A DNA stretch of 64,000 bases from Tenderia sp965602225 (GTDB lineage Bacteria; Pseudomonadota; Gammaproteobacteria; Tenderiales; Tenderiaceae), in NCBI GenBank assembly GCA_965602225.1, contig CBFCYE010000001.1, positions 62,001 through 126,000 of the forward strand, read 5' to 3'. The translations under genes were made by a program, and so were the position numbers. Under the pieces are notes generated by a model that was not told the DNA's origin, did not search any database, and saw only the letters and a list, made by a program, of their open reading frames with translations. This document shows, piece after piece, positions 16,629 to 24,774 of this stretch; the first letter of the stretch is position 1; each line of letters starts with the position of its first letter.

Positions 16629-19600
16629 GTGATTCAAGCAAAACCACTCTTACCACCTACACCTGCTAGGACTGCAATCAATCAAGCCTATTTGATTGAT
16701 GAGGACTCGCTGCTCACCACCATGTTGGAATCGCTGCATTTCGATGATGAGCAGCTGCAGCGAATTGAGGACTTATCCCGCACACTAGTCGTAAAGGTGC
16801 GTCAAATCAGCACCTCGAACAGTGGCATTGATGCCCTGCTGCAGGAGTATGACCTCAGCTCACAGGAAGGTGTGATGCTGATGTGCCTGGCTGAGGCCCT
16901 GCTGCGCATCCCGGATTCAAGCACGGCTGACCGCCTGATCAGAGACAAGCTGACACAGGCCGAATGGAACACACACCTAGGCAAAAGCAGCTCCTTCTTC
17001 GTTAATGCTTCAACCTGGGGTTTATTGCTTACCGGACAGATTGTCCAGCTAGCACCCGAGATGGTTCACCAAAGCAGTTCATTTTTTTCACGCCTGGTAA
17101 GCAAGAGTGGTGAACCGGTAATTCGCGCAGCTATAAAACAAGCAATGAAGATTATGGGGCAGCAGTTCATTATGGGCACCAGCATCGAAGCAGCGCTTGA
17201 ACACAGTCTTGAGAAAGACAATAAGACCTACCGTTACTCCTTCGACATGCTCGGTGAGGCAGCACTAACACAGGCCGATGCCGATAAGTATTTTGCTGCC
17301 TACCTAAATGCCATCACCACGCTTGGCAAATACACGAACACAGACGGCGACAGCTCCTTATTCGACAACCCTGGCATTTCAGTAAAGTTATCAGCACTGC
17401 ATCCACGTTATGAATATTCAAAACGTGATCTAGTTGTGGCCGAGGTTTCAGCCAAACTGCTGCAACTGGGCCAGGCAGCAAAACTGGCCAACATCAACAT
17501 GACCATCGATTCCGAAGAAGCCGATCGACTCGACTTATCATTAGATATCTTTGAACAAGTTTACTGCAATGACACACTTGCAGATTGGGACGGTCTGGGA
17601 CTAGCAATACAGGCCTATCAAAAACGCGCCATCTATGTAATCGACTATCTCAATGAACTCCATCAACGTATTCAGCGTCGCATACCGCTGCGACTAGTCA
17701 AAGGTGCCTACTGGGATACCGAGATTAAACATGCACAGGAACAAGGCCTGCACGACTACCCTGTTTATACACGCAAGAGTTCAACCGATACTGCCTACCT
17801 GGCCTGTGCCCAACGCATTATTAATGCTGGCCCGGCATTTTATCCTCAGTTCGCCAGCCACAATGCCCATACCCTGGCCAGCATCTCGGTCATGGCCGGC
17901 GACAAGGATTATGAGTGCCAACGCCTGCATGGCATGGGTGAACAGCTATATCGAGAAGCTATTGTAGAACAAGGTTTGATCACAAACTGTCGCGTCTATG
18001 CACCCGTTGGCAGTCACGAAGAATTGTTGCCATATTTAGTCAGACGACTATTGGAAAACGGTGCCAACTCCTCGTTTATCAACAAAATAATCGATGAACA
18101 CACCTCCATAGAAGAGATCATTGCCAACCCGCTGCATGAAACAGAAACGCTGAAACAAAAACGTCATCCTGCGATTCCTTTGCCACGCAATATCTATGGT
18201 GAACAGCGGCTTAATTCTTACGGCATCAATCTTAGCGATCCCATTGCCCTGGATGATCTGGACAAGGGACTAGACGAGGCAACCATGAAATCATGGATAG
18301 CCGCGCCGATTGTGCGCGGTGAAACCCTGCCAGGCAAACACCAGACCATATGTAATCCTGCCAATAAGAATCACACCATTGGCGAAGTCACCTATGCAGA
18401 TGAAAAGATTCTTGATTACGCCCTGTCACTAGCCGCCAATTCTGCCAACGACTGGAACAATACCCCAGTAGAACAGCGTGCAGACATTCTCGATCAAGCA
18501 GGCAATCTGCTCGAAGAAAACCGTACAGAATTAATGGCGCTATGCATCCGTGAAGGTGGCCGAACCATTAGCGATGCCCTGAATGAAATTCGGGAAGCCA
18601 TCGATTTCTGTCGCTACTATGCGGCCATGGCACGACAGGATTTCGCCCATGCCATTGAACTGCCCGGTGTCACCGGCGAACGCAATCAACTCAGCCTGCA
18701 TGGTCGCGGTGTATTTGCCTGCATCAGCCCATGGAACTTTCCCGTCGCTATCTTTACCGGCCAGATTACTGCCGCACTGGCCGCGGGCAACAGCGTCATT
18801 GCCAAACCTGCAACCGCCACACCACTGGCCGCAGCAAAAATTATCAGCCTGCTACACCAGGCTGGCATCCCCAATGATGTATTGCACTTTGTGCCCGGCA
18901 TGGGCTCAGAAATAGGCACTAAACTGATTAATGATCCACGAGTTTCAGGCATTGCCTTTACCGGTTCAACTGAAACGGCCAGGAAAATAAACCAGGCCTT
19001 GGCACAACGCGAAATCATCATCCCCTTCATCGCCGAAACTGGCGGCCAAAACACCATGATTGTCGACAGTTCGGCGCTACCTGAACAAGTGGTCAACGAT
19101 GCTATCACCTCGGCCTTTAATAGTGCAGGTCAACGCTGCTCAGCATTGCGAGTTCTGTTTGTACAAAAAGATATCGCGCCACGCATTATTGAATTGCTCA
19201 GTGGTGCCATGGATGAACTGGTGATTGGTGACCCTGCCCTGCTGACCACCGACATCGGCCCGGTCATCAATGAGGCCGCCAAGGCAAAACTGCAACACCA
19301 TGTAGAACGAATGAAAAAAGAAGCCCGTCTGATCAAGGCTATGGAACTACCTGATGAATGTGCTGATGGCAGTTTCTTTGCACCACACGCCTTTGAAATC
19401 GACAGCCTTGAGCAACTTGAAGGTGAGGTCTTCGGTCCCATACTGCACATCATTCAATATGATGCGGCAGAACTGGATAAAGTCGTTGCCGCCATCAATA
19501 ACACCCACTATGGCCTGACTCTGGGCATACACAGCCGCATAGATTCGACTGCTCAATATATTGCCCGCAACGTCCATTGCGGCAATACCTATATCAATCG

Positions 19601-19790
19601 CAACATGATTGGTGCCGTTGTCGGCACGCAGCCGTTTGGCGGCGAAGGTCTATCAGGCACCGGACCCAAGGCCGGTGGCCCACACTATTTGCACCGCTTT
19701 GCCAGTGAACGGGTCTTGTCCACCAACACTACTGCCGTCGGTGGCAATGCAAGCCTGTTATCCATCAAGGAAGATGAACACCAGGTTTAG
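16629..19790 (+). CDS. putA: Bifunctional proline dehydrogenase / glutamate-semialdehyde dehydrogenase PutA
   Basis: A 1053-residue enzyme oxidising proline to glutamate in two steps with substrate channelling. The FAD-dependent proline dehydrogenase barrel includes LRLVKGAYWDTEIKHAQ and RKSSTDTAYLACAQ. The NAD-dependent aldehyde dehydrogenase half includes SPWNFPVAIFTGQ, FTGSTETARKI and the catalytic Cys in FNSAGQRCSALR. It lacks the ribbon-helix-helix repressor domain of enterobacterial PutA (1320 residues) and so is a catalytic-only short form. GTG start with GGAAGGA upstream. No putP is adjacent. Confidence 0.95.
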   Translation: MIQAKPLLPPTPARTAINQAYLIDEDSLLTTMLESLHFDDEQLQRIEDLSRTLVVKVRQISTSNSGIDALLQEYDLSSQEGVMLMCLAEALLRIPDSSTADRLIRDKLTQAEWNTHLGKSSSFFVNASTWGLLLTGQIVQLAPEMVHQSSSFFSRLVSKSGEPVIRAAIKQAMKIMGQQFIMGTSIEAALEHSLEKDNKTYRYSFDMLGEAALTQADADKYFAAYLNAITTLGKYTNTDGDSSLFDNPGISVKLSALHPRYEYSKRDLVVAEVSAKLLQLGQAAKLANINMTIDSEEADRLDLSLDIFEQVYCNDTLADWDGLGLAIQAYQKRAIYVIDYLNELHQRIQRRIPLRLVKGAYWDTEIKHAQEQGLHDYPVYTRKSSTDTAYLACAQRIINAGPAFYPQFASHNAHTLASISVMAGDKDYECQRLHGMGEQLYREAIVEQGLITNCRVYAPVGSHEELLPYLVRRLLENGANSSFINKIIDEHTSIEEIIANPLHETETLKQKRHPAIPLPRNIYGEQRLNSYGINLSDPIALDDLDKGLDEATMKSWIAAPIVRGETLPGKHQTICNPANKNHTIGEVTYADEKILDYALSLAANSANDWNNTPVEQRADILDQAGNLLEENRTELMALCIREGGRTISDALNEIREAIDFCRYYAAMARQDFAHAIELPGVTGERNQLSLHGRGVFACISPWNFPVAIFTGQITAALAAGNSVIAKPATATPLAAAKIISLLHQAGIPNDVLHFVPGMGSEIGTKLINDPRVSGIAFTGSTETARKINQALAQREIIIPFIAETGGQNTMIVDSSALPEQVVNDAITSAFNSAGQRCSALRVLFVQKDIAPRIIELLSGAMDELVIGDPALLTTDIGPVINEAAKAKLQHHVERMKKEARLIKAMELPDECADGSFFAPHAFEIDSLEQLEGEVFGPILHIIQYDAAELDKVVAAINNTHYGLTLGIHSRIDSTAQYIARNVHCGNTYINRNMIGAVVGTQPFGGEGLSGTGPKAGGPHYLHRFASERVLSTNTTAVGGNASLLSIKEDEHQV

Positions 19791-19802
19791 TTAACACAGC
19801 TC

Positions 19803-20177
19803 CTAGCGCGTTTCGATAAACTCCAGCGTATTGCCGTCAGGGTCGCGACAAAACATCGCCCTGCGGCCTGATTTACTGGTGCTATAGACAATCCCTGCCG
19901 CTGCGAGCCGATGCAATAAATCATCCAGATCCGCAACCGCCAAGGCGATGTGTCTGTCTCTGCCACCATGCACCGGCCTGCCATCGACGGGATCAGGGTT
20001 AGGCAGAAGCATTAAATGGATTTGCTGTTGCCCAACATCAAGCCAGAGTCCAGGAAAACCTAGATCAGGCCGATCAGGATCAACATTCAAACCCAACACA
20101 CCACAATAAAACCTTTCCGATACCTCAAGGTCAGCCACAATGACTGTGCCGTGAAGGATAGCCTGAATATTCGCCAT
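19803..20177 (-). CDS. VOC (glyoxalase/bleomycin-resistance fold) protein
   Basis: 124 residues with two beta-alpha-beta-beta-beta modules: VIVADLEVSERFYCGVLGLNV and HIALAVADLDDLLHRL, ending CRDPDGNTLEFIETR. The His of HIALAV and Glu of LEFIE occupy typical metal-ligand positions of vicinal-oxygen-chelate enzymes. Substrate unknown. It is convergent with putA (12 bp) and divergent from the hydroxyacid dehydrogenase (75 bp between starts). Confidence 0.85.
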   Translation of the reverse strand: MANIQAILHGTVIVADLEVSERFYCGVLGLNVDPDRPDLGFPGLWLDVGQQQIHLMLLPNPDPVDGRPVHGGRDRHIALAVADLDDLLHRLAAAGIVYSTSKSGRRAMFCRDPDGNTLEFIETR

Positions 20178-20252
20178 AATTTACCTGCTAATTTAATTAC
20201 ATTCCTGCAACAACATTGTAAAGTAAAGCCAGACAAATGTTGGAGCACAACC

Positions 20253-21209
20253 ATGTTAGGTGTATTTCTTGATCGCGATTCACTCGACCGTGGTGACCTC
20301 GACTTCAGCTCACTCGACAACGTCATTGATGACTGGCAGTTTTATGGTCAGACCCGAGCTGCTGATCTGGGGCCACGCATCGCCAGAAGCGAGATCATCA
20401 TCAGCAATAAAGTCATAATAGATGAGCACGCCATCCAGTCGGCACCACAGCTTAAACTAATTTGCGTTGCTGCCACAGGCACTAATAATGTGGATATTAG
20501 CGCAGCACAACGACATAAGGTCAGCGTCTGTAATGTGCGTGGTTATGCCACCCCCTCGGTCTGTCAGCATGTCTTCGCCATGATGCTGTCACTCAGCATC
20601 CATCTGGGCAAATATCGTCGCGCCGTAATGCAGGGGGCATGGCAGCAAAGCCAACATTTCTGCCTGCTCGACTACCCTATCGAAGAAATAAGTGGCAAGA
20701 CTCTGGGCATCATCGGCTATGGTGAACTGGGCCAGGCCGTCGCCAAAATTGCCGAGGCCTTTGGCATGCAGGTCTTAGTCAGCGATCACCGTGGCAGTGA
20801 ACCGCGCCCAGGCCGGGTATCGTTTGAACAGGTGTTAACAAAATCAGATGTCATTAGCCTGCACTGCCCGCTTACCAAAGAAACTCAAGGTCTGATCGGC
20901 GCAGCTGAAATAGCGCAAATGAAACAGGGCGCACTGCTGATCAACACCGCTCGTGGCGGCATCGTCGACGAACAGGACCTGGCCGATGCCCTGCGCGATG
21001 GTTATCTAGGGGGAGCAGGTTTTGATGTGCTCAGCCAGGAGCCACCACTCGCCAGCAACCCTTTGCTGGCAGCTGATATCCCCAACCTGATCATCACCCC
21101 TCACATCGCCTGGGCCAGCCGTGCCTCACGGCAACGCCTGCTGGATCAGATCAGCGCCAACATCAGTGCCTTTCTGGCCGGCACACCACGCAATATTGTT
21201 AATGAGTAG
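20253..21209 (+). CDS. D-2-hydroxyacid dehydrogenase, glycerate/hydroxypyruvate reductase-like
   Basis: 318 residues. The NAD-binding motif TLGIIGYGELGQAVAKIAEAFG and the catalytic Arg-Glu-His set (NTARGGIVDEQDL; FDVLSQEPP; ITPHIAWAS) identify the family; best resemblance is to HprA-type glycerate dehydrogenases. The start at 20253 is preceded by TGGAG and gives the family's usual N-terminus (MLGVFLDRDSLDR); the longer frame from 20151 overlaps the VOC gene. It overlaps the FGGY kinase start by 8 bp, so the two are translationally coupled. Confidence 0.88.
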   Translation: MLGVFLDRDSLDRGDLDFSSLDNVIDDWQFYGQTRAADLGPRIARSEIIISNKVIIDEHAIQSAPQLKLICVAATGTNNVDISAAQRHKVSVCNVRGYATPSVCQHVFAMMLSLSIHLGKYRRAVMQGAWQQSQHFCLLDYPIEEISGKTLGIIGYGELGQAVAKIAEAFGMQVLVSDHRGSEPRPGRVSFEQVLTKSDVISLHCPLTKETQGLIGAAEIAQMKQGALLINTARGGIVDEQDLADALRDGYLGGAGFDVLSQEPPLASNPLLAADIPNLIITPHIAWASRASRQRLLDQISANISAFLAGTPRNIVNE

Positions 21210-22638
21210 TCCAGAGTATTACCTCGCCATCGACCAGGGCGGCCATGCCAGTCGTGCAATCGTGTTTGATCAATCGGCAAACATCATTAGTCAGTCTGAA
21301 AGCCCAATAGATACCCATACACCTAATCCGGGCTGGGTCGAACATGATCCGCAGCAACTGATTCACGCCACATTCCAGGCAATTAAATCAAGCCTGCAAA
21401 CACTTGGCAACGACAAGCAGTATATAAAGGCCGCCGGACTCGCCAGTCAACGCTCGAGCATCGCCTGCTGGAATCGAAATAGCGGAAATGCTTTGTCACC
21501 TATCATTAGTTGGCAAGACCGACGCCAGGCTGATTGGCTAAAACAATTTGAGGATAAAAGTGACTACATCCACACTAGGACGGGACTATTTTTATCGCCC
21601 CACTATGGCGCTAGCAAAATGCGCTGGTGTCTGGACAACATCTCTGCAGTCAAACAAGCTCAGAATGATAACCAACTCATCATTGGCCCAATGGCCAGTT
21701 TTCTTGCCTATCACCTGATAAGACAACACCCCTTACTGGCCGACCCCGCCAATGCCTCACGCACCTTGTTATGGAATATCGAAACTCAAGACTGGGACGA
21801 ATCCCTATTGCAACTGTTTGGCATAGATAAAGACATCCTGCCGCCCTGCACCGCCAGCAGCGGCAACTTTGGCCATCTCGACATAGACGGCCTCAACATC
21901 CCCATTACTATCATTACTGGCGATCAATCTGCCGCACTGTTCGCCTGGGGCAGACCAAAACCACAAACCGCCTATATCAACATCGGCACCGGCGCCTTTG
22001 TTCAACGACCGCTGACGGTAAGAAAACATAGCGACAAACTACTCACCAGCCTGGCCTACAAAGACGACTCATATCATTGTTACACCCTTGAAGGGACCGT
22101 CAATGGCGCCGCCCGTGCGCTACAGTGGTTCGCCGAACAACATGCCATCAAGGATCTGGAACAACAGGTTGCAGACTGCCTGAGCAAGTCCATCACACCA
22201 CCACTGTTTATCAACACCATTTCAGGCCTGGGTTCACCTGACTGGCAGACAGACATCGAACCACAGTTTATTGGTGCTGGCGATATTCAAGCCAAGCTAC
22301 TGGCCGTCATTGAAAGCATTTGTTTCTTGATTCAGCGCAATCTCGATGAAATGGAAAACAGCATCGACACACCAGACAACATCACTATCAGCGGTGGATT
22401 ATCGAAACTGGATGGTCTTTGTCAACGCATTGCTGATCTGTCGGGCATCGACCTTATACGTCCGCAAGAACATGAGGCAACCGCAACAGGACTGGCCTAC
22501 TTAATCGCGGCAAGGCCAGATCTGTGGCCGGCCTATAAAGATTCACAAACTTTTACAGCCAGCAATAATCCAGCGCTCAAACAGCGTTTTCAACAGTGGA
22601 GCAAAGCCCTGGACAAAATTATCGCCGATAAAACTTGA
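21202..22638 (+). CDS. FGGY-family carbohydrate kinase, glycerol-kinase-like
   Basis: 478 residues of the actin-fold sugar kinase family. N-terminal ATP motif YYLAIDQGGHASRAIVFD resembles GlpK but has GGH where GlpK normally has GTT. Other motifs: SWQDRR (sugar/glycerol contact), TGDQSAALFAW, YINIGTGAFV, and the C-terminal ISGGLSKLDGLCQRIADL. The changed phosphate loop suggests an altered substrate or reduced activity rather than standard glycerol kinase. ATG at 21202 overlaps the stop of the upstream dehydrogenase. 124 bp separate it from the phosphodiesterase. Confidence 0.85.
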   Translation: MSSPEYYLAIDQGGHASRAIVFDQSANIISQSESPIDTHTPNPGWVEHDPQQLIHATFQAIKSSLQTLGNDKQYIKAAGLASQRSSIACWNRNSGNALSPIISWQDRRQADWLKQFEDKSDYIHTRTGLFLSPHYGASKMRWCLDNISAVKQAQNDNQLIIGPMASFLAYHLIRQHPLLADPANASRTLLWNIETQDWDESLLQLFGIDKDILPPCTASSGNFGHLDIDGLNIPITIITGDQSAALFAWGRPKPQTAYINIGTGAFVQRPLTVRKHSDKLLTSLAYKDDSYHCYTLEGTVNGAARALQWFAEQHAIKDLEQQVADCLSKSITPPLFINTISGLGSPDWQTDIEPQFIGAGDIQAKLLAVIESICFLIQRNLDEMENSIDTPDNITISGGLSKLDGLCQRIADLSGIDLIRPQEHEATATGLAYLIAARPDLWPAYKDSQTFTASNNPALKQRFQQWSKALDKIIADKT

Positions 22639-22762
22639 AATAATCTGCTTAATTCAATATGTTAACTAACTTATGGGGTTGGCATAAGCAAGTGAACGAG
22701 ACTAAACAGAGCGTCTTGTAAAGATAGGCACTATATTTTAAGGATAAAACGTAGATATTGCC

Positions 22763-23521
22763 ATGGAACAACCTACTCTAATCGCCCACCGCGGCTACGC
22801 CAAAAAATTTCCCGAGAATACATTAGTCGCTATTGAGGCTGCATTACAGGCTGGCGCCAAATGTATCGAGTTCGATGTCCAGTTCACCAAAGACTTAATC
22901 CCTGTTGTCTTGCATGATGCCAACCTCAAACGTACCACTGGCACCAATAAACGCATCATCACCATGGAGTTTGCCCAAGTCAGCGAAATCCTGGTCAACG
23001 AAGCCAAACTCCATCCAAAAAAATTCGCCAATGTCGGCATTCCTACCCTGACATCAGTCATCGAACTATTCAAACAATGGCCAGACAGCCACGCCTTTGT
23101 TGAAATCAAACAGGAAGCCATTGACGCCTTTGGCATTGAAAAGGTCATCCGCTCATTAGCCAAGGTATGTGAACCCATCATTGATCGCTGCACCCTGATT
23201 GGCTATGACAGCCTGGCACTACGCTGCTCGCGGGCTATGGGCTTTAAATCAATCGGTTGGGTTCTAAAAAAATATAATGATGAATCACTGGTTGTCGCCA
23301 CCGAACTGGCACCGGACTTCCTCTTCTGCAATCACACCAAAATCCCAAAAAATGCCACCAGCATATGGCGTGGGCCATGGAAATGGGCCTTCTACGAAGT
23401 CACCGATGCCCGGCATGCCATAGAACTGTTTGACATGGGCGCTGCCTACGTCGAAACCATGGCCATCGTCGAGATGCTCAAGAGCAAACGTCTACAGAAA
23501 CACGCCTGCGTTGAAGCCTAA
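22763..23521 (+). CDS. Glycerophosphodiester phosphodiesterase (UgpQ-like, cytoplasmic)
   Basis: 252 residues; no signal peptide. Catalytic pattern LIAHRGYAKKFPENTLVA (His and Glu), EFDVQFTKDLIPVVLHD (metal-binding Glu/Asp and second His) and later HAFVEIKQEA define the GDPD TIM barrel. Releases sn-glycerol 3-phosphate from deacylated phospholipids. The end overlaps the next gene, a GlpD-like oxidase that would use its product, so these two steps are coupled. Confidence 0.92.
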   Translation: MEQPTLIAHRGYAKKFPENTLVAIEAALQAGAKCIEFDVQFTKDLIPVVLHDANLKRTTGTNKRIITMEFAQVSEILVNEAKLHPKKFANVGIPTLTSVIELFKQWPDSHAFVEIKQEAIDAFGIEKVIRSLAKVCEPIIDRCTLIGYDSLALRCSRAMGFKSIGWVLKKYNDESLVVATELAPDFLFCNHTKIPKNATSIWRGPWKWAFYEVTDARHAIELFDMGAAYVETMAIVEMLKSKRLQKHACVEA

Positions 23522-24707
23522 TGAATCTCTGAGTCAATACGATGTTGTCATCGTCGGTGGCGGCATACATGGTGCCGGAGTAGCCCAGGCAGCGGCCGCA
23601 CAAGGTTATTCAGTTCTGGTATTAGAACAATCAGCCCTCGCCGCCGGCACCTCAAGCCGTTCCAGCAAGCTGATTCATGGAGGTCTGCGTTACCTTGAGA
23701 GCGCCCAGTTGGGTCTGGTACGTGAATGTCTGCATGAGCGCGCCCTGCTCATCAAAAACGCCCCTGACCTGGTCAAACTGAAACCGTTTTATATCCCGGT
23801 CTATACAGAAACCAGTCGACCCGCCTGGCAGATTCGTGCGGGGCTAGCCCTCTACAGCACCCTTGGCGGGCTGAGTGGCGACACCCGTTTCAATATCGTC
23901 CCCAAACATGAATGGGATCAACTAGACGAGCTTAACTGCGAAGGCCTGCGCAAAGTATTTCGCTATTACGATGCCCAGACCGATGACAAACTTTTAACCG
24001 AAGCGGTGATGCGCTCGGCGCAATCACTCGGTGCTGAACTTGAGATGCCCGCCCAACTGATTGAAGCCGAACGCGACAACGATAGTTACATTGTTCGTTA
24101 CCAGAAAGATGAACAACAAATCGAGTGCCGTGCCGGCCTGCTGGTCAATGCCGCTGGTCCATGGGTCAATGATGTACTCAACAAAGTCACGCAAAAAGTC
24201 ACGCAGCTAGCAGTCGACTTGATCCAGGGTAGTCACATCATCCTTGAAGGCACAGTTACACAAGGCATCTATTACATCGAAGCCCCCAAGGACAAACGCG
24301 CTGTATTTGTCATGCCCTGGAAAGACAAAATCATGGTCGGCACTACCGAAAGCCTTTATCAAGGTAATCCGGCCAAGGTGCATCCTTTAGCCAAAGAAAA
24401 GAGTTATCTATTACAGACTCTGGGCTACTACTTTCCCGAATACCGGCACTACACCCACAAGGATATCGTAGAGTCATTCGCCGGACTGCGAGTATTGCCC
24501 CGAACTGCGGATTCAGCCTTCTCCCGCCCGCGTGACACCATCCTGCATACCGACCAGCCAGATGATCCACGCCTGGTAACCATCTACGGTGGCAAGCTCA
24601 CCGCCTATCGCGCCACCGCTGAAAAACTGATCAATGAATTCAGACATGTGCTGCCTGAAAGACAAGTTGTTGCTGATACCAAGACCCTACCCCTCACTCC
24701 TCAATAG
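23511..24707 (+). CDS. Short GlpD-like FAD-dependent glycerol-3-phosphate dehydrogenase
   Basis: About 398 residues. FAD motif YDVVIVGGGIHGAGVAQAAA, then TSSRSSKLIHGGLRYLE (GlpD signature), LVNAAGPWV and VTIYGGKLTAYRATAEK, all as in GlpD. The C-terminal DAO_C domain (~120 residues) of normal GlpD (~500) is missing: the protein ends soon after the GGKLT motif at a clean stop. No ATG is in a sensible place; a TTG at 23511 overlapping the phosphodiesterase stop by 11 bp is the best start, although an ATG at 23430 inside that gene is formally possible. Expected product is dihydroxyacetone phosphate, electrons to quinone. Confidence 0.82.
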   Translation: MKPNESLSQYDVVIVGGGIHGAGVAQAAAAQGYSVLVLEQSALAAGTSSRSSKLIHGGLRYLESAQLGLVRECLHERALLIKNAPDLVKLKPFYIPVYTETSRPAWQIRAGLALYSTLGGLSGDTRFNIVPKHEWDQLDELNCEGLRKVFRYYDAQTDDKLLTEAVMRSAQSLGAELEMPAQLIEAERDNDSYIVRYQKDEQQIECRAGLLVNAAGPWVNDVLNKVTQKVTQLAVDLIQGSHIILEGTVTQGIYYIEAPKDKRAVFVMPWKDKIMVGTTESLYQGNPAKVHPLAKEKSYLLQTLGYYFPEYRHYTHKDIVESFAGLRVLPRTADSAFSRPRDTILHTDQPDDPRLVTIYGGKLTAYRATAEKLINEFRHVLPERQVVADTKTLPLTPQ

Positions 24708-24774
24708 CAATGTCGCAATAGCCAGGCAAAGCCCGTAAAATAACCCGCTTTGTGATTACAGATAGGATTCGGCA

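Noticed and set aside
23430..23510. Upstream ATG as start of the GlpD-like gene
   Set aside because: Would place 27 unrelated residues in the coding region of the phosphodiesterase; family N-terminus begins close to YDVVIVGGG.
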